The notes beneath the pieces were generated by a model. It was not told where the DNA came from and searched no databases. It saw only the letters and a list, made by a program, of their open reading frames with translations. From contig NC_033623.1 of the NCBI RefSeq assembly GCF_001540865.1, positions 11,318,627 to 11,382,626 on the forward strand: a stretch of DNA of 64,000 nucleotides, read 5' to 3'. The DNA is from Ananas comosus (lineage: Eukaryota > Streptophyta > Magnoliopsida > Poales > Bromeliaceae). A program made the position numbers and the translations under genes. How positions within the stretch are numbered: the stretch's first letter is position 1; every line of letters begins with the position of its first letter. Shown here piece by piece: positions 22,625-34,419 of this stretch.

Positions 22625-23297
22625 TTAAATTTATCTAAGATTATGTTTGGACGTTTGAATAAATAATTTAATAATAACTTATTTGACATAAAAATTTTCT
22701 TGTATAATTGAAAGCAGGAGATTAGAGGATAGCAAATTTCACACATGAAGTGATTCATCTTATTTGTCGAAAAATTACTAGAGTACTGAATTAAAATCCA
22801 GTCTATATGTTTGATCACACTCTTCATTTGCAAAAACTATATTCTTCTTAAGTAAATCAAAAAAATTATATATATACCAAACAAAATCATGCATCCAACA
22901 TGTACGTTGCTAATCTATGATTTTATTTTTATTCAGTAATACTTTAATACACCATATAAATCTTGACCATTTATTTTTCTTAACAAATGGTTTAGATTTA
23001 ATATGACTCTAGAAGTAATCTACTATTGAAGCATAGATATCATTTATCAAGTACCTATTTAAAGGGTATTTTGGTCTTTGTAAAATATTTTGGTTTACAA
23101 AACCAGTTTTATCCAACTAAAAATACTGTGACCTTTTCAAATGCCTACAATAATAGTTGGATTCCCAATTACAACCAAATTGTAAATTTAAGTTCAAAAC
23201 AATATTTAAAACTTAATTATAAATCAAATTCAATTTTTTAAAATATAAAACACTAATTTAAAATAAAACTTTCAATTAAAGTTTGGCTTTAATTAAA

Positions 23298-24233
23298 GGG
23301 TTATTTGCATACACGTCCTTGCAAACATAGTGAATTGCGGAAATATCCCTGCAAAACGGAAACTCCATAAGTTGTCCTTGCAAAACGGAAACTCCATAAG
23401 TTGTCCCTGCAAAAGTCCTAATTTATGTAGATATGTCCCTCTGATTAACATCTGTTAGAGAACTGTTTATTTTTTAACAGTTTTTTTGTGAAATGACCAT
23501 TTTGCCCTCACAAATGTATCCCTCCAAAAGTATCATCTTCCCCTTCTCTTTCTCTTCCTCTTCCTCTTCGGGCCACCGGAGCGGATGGCGGCGACGGCGC
23601 GGGACGAGCTCGCCGGCGATGAAGAAGAGGGAAGAGAAAGAATGAGAGGAAGAAAAAAAGAAAAGAGGAAGAAGGAGAGGAAGAGAGAGAGGAAAAGGGA
23701 AGAGAAAGATGAAGAGGGAAAGGGTTCGTCACCGCGCGCCGCCGCCGCATTTCCTCCCTCGCCGGCGATGAAGAAGAGGGAAGAGGAAGAGGAAGAGGAA
23801 AAGAAAAAAGGAGAGGAAGAAGAAGAGGGAGAGGAAGAGGGTTCGCCGCCGTCGTCGCATCTTCTCCCTCGCCGGCGATGAAGAAAAGGGAAGAGGAAGA
23901 GGGAGAGGAAGAAGAAGGGAGAAAAGGGAAGAGGGAGAAGAAGAAGGAGGAAAAGAAAGAGAGAGGGTTTGCCGCCGCCGCCCTCGCCGGCGACGAAGAA
24001 GAGAGAAGAAGAAGAGGAGGAAGAAGAAGAAGGGTAGAACCGTAAATTCACGTTATAATTAATCATGGTTAAGTATTTTAACTATGGTTAACGAAAATTT
24101 TCTAACAGTCCTTAACGGCAGGGACATATCTGCATAACTTTAGACTTTTGCAGGGATAACTTATGAAGTTTTCGTTTTGCAGGGATATTTTCGCAATTCA
24201 CTATGTTTGTAGGGACGTGTATATAAATAACCC
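23298..24233. mobile_element. Pack-MULE-like element with GC-rich, purine-biased core
   Basis: A 936-bp element with terminal inverted repeats of at least 80 bases (left end gggttatttgcatacacgtc; right end its near complement) and perfect 9-bp duplications ttaattaaa at 23289-23297 and 24234-24242. Between the arms is a non-transposon-like core: gcgacggcgcgggacgagct, then four diverged repeats beginning ctcgccggcgatgaagaaga, each followed by long GAA/GAG-rich tracts. Long arms, a 9-bp TSD and GC-rich internal DNA are the hallmarks of Pack-MULEs, which carry copied gene pieces. I could not identify the source gene. The ORFs on both strands are low-complexity and unlikely to be functional. Confidence 0.75.
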
Positions 24234-24817
24234 TTAATTAAACTTTCATTTAAAATAAAACTTTCAATTAAACTTTCAATTAAACTTTCATTTAAAATCA
24301 AAAATTAAAATTTGGCTTTAAAATTAAAATTTCAATTTAGGTTCAAATTTAAAAGTTTAATATAAATTTCAAAATTAAAATTTTATATTTCAATACCAAC
24401 TTCAAAAATTAAATTTAAATTCAATATTTTTTGAGCTGGATACTTAACAAATTAGGTATTATCTAATTTGGTAAGTTATCCAAATAAATAAGATATTTAA
24501 TATTTATAAGATGCTGACAAATTTGGCATATACAACTAATTTTTATTCTAATATTGTCATATTAACTAATTCAAATCAGTAACCTATTCAACAGGTTACT
24601 TCATGTAAAACCTAATTATACTCTTTACTAATTAAGAATTAGATTTTGATATTTATAGTGTATTGAAACATTCCTCATTTTTATTTCATTGTAAATACTG
24701 TTAAATAGAATAATTAAATGCTATACTTTACAAACAAGCATATTAGTCAAGTGCAAATCATACAACAATAAAATGCCAAATCTTACCACCAATAATTTGT
24801 AAGTAGTAAACCAATCA

Positions 24818-24965
24818 TCCCTAGCGCAAGTTGCAAAAGGGCTTGGTAGTTGATACCCGAGACACGAGTTCGAATCCTAATTGATTCACATTTCCAGCTA
24901 AGTTTATTTCTAAATGAAATAAACGAAGCGGGTAGCATGCTAACTTTTTCTGGAAAAAAATAAAT
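24818..24965 (+). repeat. tRNA-type SINE, plus-strand copy
   Basis: Well preserved: head gcttggtagttgatacccga, B-box gagttcgaatcctaattga, body cagctaagtttatttctaaa, hairpin gggtagcatgctaac and an A-rich tail with aataaataaataaa. Confidence 0.75.
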
Positions 24966-25438
24966 AAATAAAATTTGTAAGTAGTACAATTTTACTACTT
25001 CGCAATTTGTAAAATACAGTAATTTATATTTTCATATAACGAAAAAATTATATTGTGGAGCAAAATTAAAGCCATAGAACAGCAAACTACAACTTTTCAA
25101 ATCACATAGTCAAAAAGCGACAAGTAATAAATTAGTCTTTTGAAAAAGCCATTCATGAAAATTTCAAAATTATTGGCAATTAAGCAAACTAACTCGTGCT
25201 CGAGACCAGTTTAGCTTGAGCTTCATTTTAGCTCGAACTTGAAGCTTTTGTCACCTGATTTCTAAATAGGAATAATTTCATACATCTAGCTCCCTATAAA
25301 AATATCAAATAAGAGATATATATCGTACAAAGTTTAAGTTTTCAAATTTATCCTTTTAAAAATTCTAACGGTACCAAATATACTCTTATTGTTGGTGTCA
25401 TTAGAAAAATATAGTTAACAATAGAAAAAAATACTTCA

Positions 25439-25702
25439 GGCATATGTAGATGCACTCGGTATAGAGAAAAAAATTTAGAAGCCATAAAATAAATCAAATC
25501 AGGCATGCGTAGATGCACTCGGTATAGAGAAAAAAATTTAGAAGTCATAAAATAAATCAAATCAAACAAACCAAAAAGTTAGATAGTAAAATTTTAATTT
25601 TTAAATGCTAAGTAGTTACTTCAAAACAACTCAAAGTTTAGATTAGTAAAATTTTAATTTTTAAATGCTAAGTAGTTACTTCGAAACAACACAAAATTTA
25701 GA
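25439..25702 (+). repeat. two adjacent short tandem duplications (63 and 60 bp units)
   Basis: First pair: a 63-base unit containing tagatgcactcggtatagag occurs twice (about 25439-25564). Second pair: a 60-base unit containing tttttaaatgctaagtagtt occurs twice (about 25583-25702). The units are unrelated to each other. The source block around 25266-25440 is also partly similar to 34420-34560. Confidence 0.75.
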
Positions 25703-25774
25703 TTAGTTTCATACATCTTTACCTATCTATAGTTTATAGTCTATAGATATATTAAAAGTTCACTTCTATCGGGT

Positions 25775-26165
25775 CACGTGTGGCCCTCTCCTTTCCTCAC
25801 GCGGTCCGTACCCCTCTCTTCGATCCATTTGCCCACGCTGAGCGGGCGCAGCGCAGGGGGCGGGCACGGGCGCCGGCGGCGGGTCGCACGCACTTCTCTC
25901 TCTCTCTTTTTTTCCAGCGCGGGCGCAGCGCAGGTCCGGGCGGGAGCGGGCGCGGGTCGCGGGCACGTGGCAGCACCGGCGCGCGAGGGGCGCGAGCAGG
26001 CGCCCGGCGCGGGTCACGAGCAGTGGCAGCACGGGCGGGCGTGGGCGCGCGAGGGCCGCGAGCGAGCGCCATGCGCGGGTCGCGCGCACAAGGCAGCGTG
26101 GGCAGGCGCGGCGCGAGCGGGCGGCTTGAGCGTGCGCGGGCGCGGGCGCAGCTCTCTCTCTCCCC
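25775..26165. other. isolated GC-rich island
   Basis: About 390 bases of very high GC content with degenerate repeats of gcgcgggcgc, gcgcgagggc and cgggcacg type, ending in CT-rich runs. All six frames are open in places only because stop codons are rare in such DNA. The predicted peptides are Arg/Ala/Pro-rich with no motif, so I do not call a gene. It may be a captured first-exon or CpG-island fragment carried by a transposon. Confidence 0.5.
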
Positions 26166-26461
26166 CGCTCTCTCTCTCTATTTTTATTATATTTTTTAAT
26201 TTTAAAATTTTAATAATGATATATATTGATTGATTAAAATACTGTTGATCCACCGAGAAACGCGGGTCCTAAACTATTATATATTTTGACGTCAAGCAAA
26301 CAGAACTAATTGTATGGTTCAAAATGTTTAAGCTTAAATTAGTTATTACAATTAACTTTTACACCATCATTATACTGTGTGAAACTATTGAAATGTATGA
26401 GGGAGTGAGATTTATATAACACATTTGTTGTGCATCTAAGCACCAATATATAGATTTGTTC

Positions 26462-29400
26462 CTAAACTACAATCTGAGGCTTCTTCACTAGAGCTTCTTT
26501 GATGGACTCCAAGTGATGCAGCACATCACGCATGCTACTGCGAGTTTCCGGCGATTCGAGGACGCAACACAACGCAATCTGAATCATTGAGACCAAGCAC
26601 ATAAGCTGTTTCTCTGGGCTTATGGTGCAGGCTCCAGATCTTATTACGTTTGTGACGTCGAGTTCAGTGTCGATGACCTCTGAGGTTCGATTGGGGAATG
26701 CGGCTCGGACCCATTTCTCTAAACTCAGGCCCCCGACAAAGCTCTCGTCAGTCGGGCTCTTCCCGGTCACTAACTCCAGTAGCATCACTCCGTAGCTGTA
26801 AACATCTCCTTGGGTTGACGGTTTCCCGCCAAATCCATACTCTGAGTGCCATTTAAGTGAACATCTTGTTACAACAAATTACTAAGGGGTGGTTTGATTA
26901 TATGTAATTAAAACTATAATATAGTTGAAGATGAATGCTGTTACAAATATATACAGTTACAATTATAGTACAGTTATAACAACATGCGACCAAACTTATG
27001 CCGTATAAGATTGAGGAAAGAGAATACCTGGTGGTATGTAACCTATTGAGCCTTTGATCCTCTGAGTACTAGTTACAGAATCCTGTACACTAGCCTCGTT
27101 AAGTAGCAACCTAGCCAATCCAAAATCCGCGACCTTCGCGCACATTCCCGCGTCCAGCAACACATTGCTCGGCTTCAGATCACAGTGCACCACCGACGGC
27201 TCGCAATCACTGTGCAGGTAATCCACCGCGCCCGCCACGTCTATCGCGATCTCCAACCTCGCCACCACACTCAGCCCCGCGCCGTCTTCGCGCCTCTTCC
27301 TCCCTCTGATCCAGTCCTCCAAACTCCCGTTGCTCATGAACTCATACACCAATGCTCGGAAATCATTGTTGGCGAAGTCCAAGCTCGAGCACAGTGTGAC
27401 CAGCTTCACTAGATTGCGGTGCCTGACATTTCTCAGAGCCTCGCATTCGGCTACGAAGCTCTTTGAAGCCCCGCTGGTCGCGAGATTCAGAACTTTGATG
27501 GCTACTTCCATGCCATCTCTCAATATTCCTTTGTACACCGAACCGAAGCTACCGGCGCCAACGCAATTGTTAGGATCAAAGCCTTCGGTTGCTTTGTAGA
27601 GCTCTGCGTATGAAACCATTCTATGCTGCCCTTTCATCGCGCTCGCCACATCAGCGACCTTTTTCTCTCTCACTCTCCTTTTCAGGAATAGGATCAAACC
27701 AACACCGGCTATTAAAAGACACGACAAGAATAAGGCTAATGTTATGATGACGACGGTGTGCACCGCCATCTTTCTTCGATGAGAGGGAGAGAAGCCATCA
27801 CATGAAGAGAGGCCGAAGCAAAGATTAGGATTGTCTTCAAGATAAACAGCGGAGCGGTTTCGAAAAACGCCTTCTTTTGGTACATTTCCGTCAAGATCGT
27901 TGAAGGAGAGGTTCAAAAGCTGAAGCGCTTGAAGCTTCTCGAGACTTTGCGGAATCGAACCAACAAGCCTATTGGAGGAGAGATCTAAACTCTGCAACCC
28001 TTTCAGGTTTCCTAGTGAGTTAGGGATTAACCCCAATAGCGAGTTATTCGACATGGACAGAACTTGCAGGCTCTTGCATTGCCCCACGGAATCCGTAATG
28101 TTTCCGGACAGCAAATTGTTCGAGAGATCGAGCACAATGAGATTCCCCAACATCCCAATATCTTGCGGCAAATGCCCGGTCAACGAGTTATGCGAGAGGT
28201 TAAGAAGAGAGGTGAGGCTTGTGAGAGTAAAGACGCCGTTGGGTATTGCCTCTTCGAGGTGGTTGCTTGATAGATCCAAAGATAGCAGCAGTTGGAACTC
28301 GCTAAACGAATCCGGAATCCGGCCCACAAGTTCATTTTCGTACATTTCGAGTTGAGTTATCAAGCTCAGGTTTCCGAGAGAAGCAGGAATTTCCCCGGAA
28401 AGTCGGTTTCCGGCCAAGCCCAACATCCTCAGCTGCTTGAGCTGCCCTATTTCTGGCGGAATTTCGCCCGAAATCAAGTTGTGGCTCATGTTTAGCAAGG
28501 TCAGACTAGTAAGCCGGCCTATTGAAGCTGGAATTTTTCCGCTTATTCGGTTTCCTCCCATGTACAATTTTGAGAGGCCAGCCGAGAGGTCTCCGATGGA
28601 CTCGGGGATTGTACCACTCAAAAGATTTTCGTCAATAGCGAGGTATCGAAGCACCGTGCTATTGGTTAAGGAGGCGACGAAATCTAGTGTATCGACTATT
28701 CGATTGAATCCGATGTTGTACATGGTTAGATCATGAAGCTTGTCTAGTCCGGGCGGGACCGACCCGACGAGATAGTTGTGTGACATTCTTATGCTTTTGA
28801 TCTTTGTTAGATTGTGAAGCGAAGGTGGGATTGTACCGGTGAACTGATTAAAGCAGTTGTGGAAGGCTAATAGTTTGGGGAGCCGAAAGCCGATGTCGCT
28901 CGGGACTTCGCCGTACAAGTCATTTGATGCCAAAGCGAACGAGACGAGTGACGAGAGATTGTATAAGGACGGTGGAACGGTACCGGTGAGATTGTTTATC
29001 GATAGTTGTAGTTGTTGTAATGTTTTTAGATGGCCTAACTCGCGGGGAATCGGGCCGCTAAGAGTATTGGTACCGAGATTCAGTGTGTTGAGAGATGACA
29101 AGTTTCCGATGGATGTCGGGATCGGTCCGGTGAGCTGGTTTTGAGCTAGATTCAGCACTTGGAGCTTCGAGAGCATCCATAGTGTTGTCGGTATCGTACC
29201 GGATATCGTATTCACCGATAGATCGACAGCTTTAAGATTCACGCAGGCGGATAAGTTCGGAGGGATCGTACCTTGGAGGTGGTTCGAGCTCGAGTTCAAC
29301 ACCCGCAACCGAGTTAGAGAGCCGATTTGGCCCGGGATCGGACCGGTGAAGTGGTTGTCCTGCAGATAGAGAAACCTGAGAGAGGATAGATTGGCGATGT

Positions 29401-29674
29401 GTGGGCTGATCGAACCGGTTAGCTCGAGGCCATGCAGATCCAAAGTGGACACTCGATCGCGGCGGTCACATCGAACCCCGGCCCATCGGCAAATAGGGGA
29501 GGTGTTGTTCCATGAAGAGAGGGTGTTGGTGGGATCACTAGTTATCATAGACCTAAATGAGAGCAAAGCTTCTTTATCATTGAGACTATCTAAGGAAGAA
29601 CATGTAGTAAAAAGAAGAGAAGCAAACGCTAGAGTAGTGAGTAGTGAAAGTGTAGAGGAGAAACACATTGTCAT
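26462..29674 (-). CDS. LRR receptor-like Ser/Thr kinase, non-RD (XA21 / At3g47570-like, LRR-XII)
   Basis: A plasma-membrane receptor kinase of 1008 aa in two exons (29674-27028 and 26841-26462; donor CCAG-gtattc, acceptor ctcag-AGTATG, giving a continuous PPEYGFGGKPSTQGDVYSYG). Order: signal peptide (about 1-27), LRR N-terminal cap with NDKEALLSFRSMITSDP, 22 tandem LRRs, a membrane helix at about 639-661, then the kinase. Visible kinase residues: glycine loop GAGSFGSV, Lys727 in VAIK, catalytic Asp832 in HCDLKPSN and Asp850 in DFG. HCD replaces HRD, so this is a non-RD kinase, the class linked to pattern-triggered immunity (XA21, FLS2, EFR). The intron sits in the kinase domain, as usual in this subfamily, and carries a MITE. 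No frameshift or stop. The ligand cannot be predicted. A TATATATAG box lies at about 29727-29736. Confidence 0.93.
26884..26998. mobile_element. small MITE in the receptor-kinase intron
   Basis: Left end ggggtggtttgattatatgt and right end aacatgcgaccaaacttatg are roughly inverted copies around an AT-rich centre with many tacagtta-type repeats. It makes up most of the 186-base intron. TSD uncertain. Confidence 0.45.
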
Positions 29675-30517
29675 TTGATAGAAATGAGAAAAAATTTAGT
29701 AGTTGTAGAGATCTATACAGGGGTCTATATATATGATTTTTTTTAAAGGGTTTTGCGTATGATCAGAAGACGTGTTCTTGTACAATTGCGTCAGGACTTA
29801 GAACTACGATTTTTGACTTGGAAATATTGGAGGTCTCCGAGCTTGAAAAGTATGGCAATTAGGAAGAAAATATGTAAAAAGGTGTTCACTCATTTTCAAA
29901 GAACATATCACGAATTTAAGCGTGTGGCGCGGAATTATGCTAGAAACTTATTAATACGGTACGATACTGTGTGCATCGGATCGTGCCGATATACATCGAT
30001 CACAACAAAAATATATGTGCCGACATATAATGGTATGAAATATTTATTTTCTTTAGCAACAAAATATTTTAACTATTTATTATAATTTTTTATTAAATTT
30101 TTTAAAATTTGTTGAGAAAATTACTTACGAGTTATACCATCGATACAGAGATTATATCATATAGACATCTTGTTGACACGATACCGTACGGTGGATATGA
30201 CCTGTACCGATGGATATTTAAATCCTCGAAACATTCTTAGAAAAAGAACTAATAGTAGTTAGGATATAGTGGAATAATTTCTGTTCCACAATTATCCTCT
30301 TGGTAAATATTTTTCAAGGGTTTATAATATCACCAATGTCCTTTTAAAATTTTAAAAATTATATCAAATTGTCCCTCCTGATAATGTTTCATCAAAAGTA
30401 ATTTTGAACCTACGAGTCTCATAGAGTGGGGGCACGGTTTCTATACAACCTGTGCGCAGCACATAGGACGAGCTCGGTGTTTACCAGCAGCAAGATACAT
30501 TCAAAATATTGCTAATA

Positions 30518-31978
30518 CTAGTGTAATGGCCCGCACTTTGCGGCGGGAGCTAATAACACAAAAAGATAATAAGATAATTATCTTATTATATTTATTTATT
30601 AAAAAATATTATAAAATATTTATTTATTAAGAAATATAGAGATACATATAACATTCACATTATATAAGATAACTAAATACATAATACATATAATCTAATA
30701 TGATATAATGTCATTTATAATGCAAATATAATTGGTAAAACAATTTTCAGATTATAGCCTATCTGTTTCATTTGATTTCTTGCGGGTGTTAATCTTGCCT
30801 AGCTTTTCTCTAGTATTCGAACTGCATAAGTATGAACAAGTTGGTTTATCATTGAGTCTGAGTGCATTGCAAGTATAGAGACTCATTGATATTTTTTTAT
30901 TTATCTGGTCAAGTCAGCTCTCGGCATATATCATATTGGTTTTTAGAGTTTAAGTTCATCTCCGAATTCAAGTATGTCACGGCTGTTGCAAACTTGATAT
31001 TCAATTTTCATACCGGTTATGCCGATCCAAAGTTTTTTTCAGATGAGATCGCTCTACAATTTACGGCAGATATTCACTTGGGTGCGCTTCTAACCTCCCC
31101 GAGTATGTAAACTGACTCTTCACATTCTGCAGGAAGAGAAGAGAAAAAAAAAATGAAATGCCAACTGTGGCAAAAAAATTAGAAGACACAATATAAAATA
31201 TTCATAGTAACGAAAACTTTAGATTTAGAAAAAAATAGGCGATGCAACTTTATGACGGAACAACATTTTTTGACGAACTCTTTTTCTTCACCAAAATCAA
31301 AACAAATTTAGCGAAAAATTTCATCTGAAAAAACTAAAATGTAAAGCAGCCTGGCAATATTAAAGCAGCGTAAAATAATTAGAATAACTAGAACTTCAAA
31401 TTTAAAAAAAACAGGTGACGCGGTTTCACAACAGAGCGTCGTTTTTCGATGAAGTCTTTTACTACATAAAATCAAAACAAATTTAGTGAAAAATTTTTTC
31501 CGAAAGGAAATAAAATTTAAGCAACTCGGTAATGGAAAAAACAGTATAAAATAATTAGGAAAGAAGAGGGAAAAAAAGACAGCAAACAAATGTTCTGTTT
31601 CTCTTAACCACCATATTTCTGCTTCACTCTCTTTTTTTTTTTCCTTCCTGAATTTCTTTGTGTGTGTGTGTCTTGGGTTACGAAAAAATATAGAGAGAGA
31701 GGAAAGAGAGAGAGAGGAGAGTTGACAATTTTAATTGGAGAGCAAATACATGCCCCCTGGACAAGAGGCTATGTGAGCCCATGTGTGTGTATGTTGGGAT
31801 AGAAATAAATATAGAGAGAGAGGGAAGAGAGAGGAGATATAAAATAAGCAAGTACATGGCCTATGGATATAGAGTTCGTATGGGACCATGTGAAAAGAAA
31901 GAGAGGCCATGTGAAAACTCATATGAAAAAATGACGACGTGGCGGAGGGACGTCGTTTGGTTTCTCCTTTAGTATAAA
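30518..31978 (-). mobile_element. putative non-autonomous Helitron
   Basis: On the minus strand the 3' end reads CCCGC-cgcaaagt-GCGGG (a 5-bp stem), then ccattaca and CTAG followed by T, as expected of Helitron 3' ends. A candidate 5' end, ttatactaaaggagaaacc near 31978, resembles the 5' end of the Helitron at 52604, but its first bases are TT rather than TC and the flanking base does not fit, so this border is weak. Inside is a diverged tandem repeat of about 176 bp (31190-31560, with tcaaaacaaatttag in both units). No Rep/helicase coding sequence. Confidence 0.5.
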
Positions 31979-32597
31979 GTTTAATTGATAACCTATTTTA
32001 CTACGTCATGAACGTGTTTATTAGCTTTAATGCCTCATTTCGATTTTACTAGTATACTCTTGGATAAGTCTTTATAACTTACATGTTTGACAAATTACAT
32101 AACTCACCAAACTTTCTTAATGAGATCTTAGTAAAGAACTTTTTGAGCTCAAAAAAAATATTAAATTTATTTTTTTAATTTACACTTGCTTAATTCTAAT
32201 TTTTTTAATTGTATCATGCCGTTCAAATAACTTAAGAATTTTGTTAAATCTAATAGTAATTTAGTTGGAATTTATTTTTTTAAATTTTTGTTAATAAAAT
32301 AATAACAACCAATGACTAATATTTAGTAGAGCTATTAAATTTAGCATACTATTTTATTTAGTTAAATAAATTAGCTTATCAAAAATAATTAGAAAATTAA
32401 AAATGTATAAATAAAATATTTAAAGTTAGAAGGATTTATTTTAAAATGCACTATAATTAAGAGATTCTTAGTATATTTTCACCTATAAAATACATAAGAA
32501 GAGAGAGAGCTCCATATTAGCACTATTACGAATTATAGGCTTATATTTAAAAATTAACTAAAATTTATAAGCTAGAATTATATAGTAAATACTGAAA

Positions 32598-32760
32598 AGT
32601 TTTTTTTTTTTTGAGAGAGATAGGTAGCACGCTACTCGCTTTGTTTATTTTATTTAGAAATAAACTTAGCTGGAAGTATAAATAAATTAGAATTCAAACT
32701 TAAAATCTCGGGTATCAATTATCAAGCTCTTTACCACTCGCTTTAGAAACGAACGGTGTA
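32598..32760 (-). repeat. tRNA-type SINE, copy in block B
   Basis: Same insertion as at 21033-21185: poly-T, gagagagataggtagcacgc and the same body and head with scattered substitutions. Confidence 0.65.
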
Positions 32761-33361
32761 AATACTGAAAAGTTGAGAGGGGTTGTGACCCCGTTGGGTC
32801 TATACATGGCTCGGTCGCTGTGCTAGTGGGAAACGGTTGACCCCTAATATTCGGGTATACGTTGAATCTGAGTAAACGTCGGTGTACCGTGGAGGACCTG
32901 CTAACGAAAGTCATCATCCGTTGCGAAAACGATCGTGACCATTTTATTTTTGGAGCCACCACAGCATTAAATCGTAGAATCACTCACGCTGCGATCAATA
33001 GCAGCACAGTACCTGCCCTGTTTCATTCACTGGAATTTCTCCGAGTCAAAGCATGCGAGGGTGGAGTTTTGTTTGCTGCGGGACAACAACTCTCACATCA
33101 TCAGATTGGCCATATTGCGGAAAAAGTTTAGAATGTAATGATTATATTACTGATATAGAATTTTCACTAATTATATTGTCTTTTTTAGATTCATCCATCT
33201 AGCCATATTATTAGAAAAATATTTTTGCTATATTTTTCTCTTAAAAAAAGTTATAATTGGTTGATTATTGATGATATAGTGTAAGTATTACATAGTAGAC
33301 TTCGTCCTTAATTACTGATGATTGAGTGCAATTATGTCAGTATCTTAAAACTTTAAATTTA

Positions 33362-33688
33362 GGGTAAACTTCAAATTGTCTCTCCCATAGGTTTATTATT
33401 ATTATTTTTACCACTCCGTCGTACAAAAAATTTTACTTTGCCCTTCCATTGGTTTATGTTATTTTAAATTGTCATCTTGTAATTTAAAAAATTGCACTTT
33501 GCCCTCACGTGATTTAGTGTAGTTTTCACTTTGCAACCTTGTGATCTTTTTTACTTTATAAGCCTATTTCATGTAGAATGTTTCGGTAAAATAAAATTTA
33601 AAACCTTTGAGCCAAAGTGAAAATTTTTTGAACCACAGGGTGGTTAGTAAACGAGCTAAACCACGGAGGAGCAATTTAAAGTTTACCC
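33362..33688. mobile_element. foldback MITE, family M3-like, copy 2 (block B)
   Basis: Left end gggtaaacttcaaattgtct, right end gcaatttaaagtttaccc. Same insertion as 21881-22221. Confidence 0.55.
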
Positions 33689-34419
33689 TTTCACCTATTT
33701 TAGATTATGAAGTCGGAATAAGATTTATTGATTCTGATAGTTATTGTTTATTTAATAGTGTTGGGAATTCGGTACTCGCGTCGGTACCGGATCTTGAGAA
33801 TCCGCAACCTGTTTCGATATCGACTGCTGTGGATTCGGTACCGATTGTTGGGGTTCCGCAACGGAAGCGTCGAATTGAGTTTTTACCATAAATCCGTCTT
33901 CTCAGTAAAAGTTGATACAATCACAAAAAAGAGAAAAACTAAAACAAAAAATATACGGGTAAAATAAGATTCATTAAATAAAAAGAAATTACATCTGATT
34001 TCTCTTCTGCAATAAAGTAGCTACAACTCAAGTCCTTTTTCTGAATCTTTTCTACTTTTCTCTCGTTTTTTATAAACCTAAAAGACAACCCTTCATATGC
34101 ACCTATACACTAGATTCACTCAACTCACTAACTCTCTCTCGCCTCTCTCCTCTCTTAATTTGAGAGCAATTAATTAACTAGCCATACGGTCCTTATTTGA
34201 CATGAAAATTTTATTGTGTAATTGAAGGCAGGAGATTAAGGATAACATATTTCACATGTGATATGATTTATCTTATTTGCAAAAAAAAAAAATTGAAAAC
34301 TGAATTTGATATCTATTATATATATTTAATCACACTTTTCATCTACCAAAAACTATATTCTTCTTAAGTTAATAAAAAAAAATACCGAACAAAATCATGC
34401 ATCCAAACAAGGCCTAAAC

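Larger units (their letters stand above)
20760..22910 (+). repeat. duplicated block, copy A
   Basis: About 2.1 kb homologous, in the same orientation, to 32329-34415. Identity is high over the first 700 bases (for example ttagcatactattttattta) and lower afterwards. Both copies hold the same SINE and the same MITE at the same place, so those insertions predate the duplication. Copy A has an extra GC-rich palindrome (21570-21699) and an intact Tourist-like MITE; copy B has its own insert at about 33762-34185. Confidence 0.8.
19760..26461. other. intergenic repeat field between ATG13 and the receptor kinase
   Basis: No gene seen. It includes an N at 20759, duplicated block A with a SINE and MITEs (20760-22910), the Pack-MULE-like element (23298-24233), a SINE (24818), two short tandem repeats (25439-25702) and a GC-rich island (25775-26165). 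Stretches 19930-20750 and 24240-24815 are plain AT-rich DNA. Confidence 0.6.
32329..34415 (+). repeat. duplicated block, copy B
   Basis: Direct copy of 20760-22910, with the receptor kinase lying between the two blocks. It lacks the palindrome of copy A and carries an extra 420-base insert at about 33762-34185 that begins tgttgggaattcggtactcg and includes CT-rich DNA; this may be an LTR fragment. It ends with the shared string caaaatcatgcatccaaaca. Confidence 0.8.

Noticed and set aside
23508..24066. Ser/Phe-rich or Glu/Lys-rich ORFs in the Pack-MULE-like element
   Set aside because: Low-complexity translations of GAA/TTC tracts inside a transposon, with no domain.
25766..26253. Arg/Ala-rich ORFs over the GC island
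   Set aside because: Stops are rare in such DNA by composition. No start context, motif or splice pattern supports a gene.
27185..29678. Plus-strand ORFs opposite the receptor kinase
   Set aside because: Antisense shadows of LRR repeats; the repeated PMDSGI-type peptides mirror the LRR periodicity.
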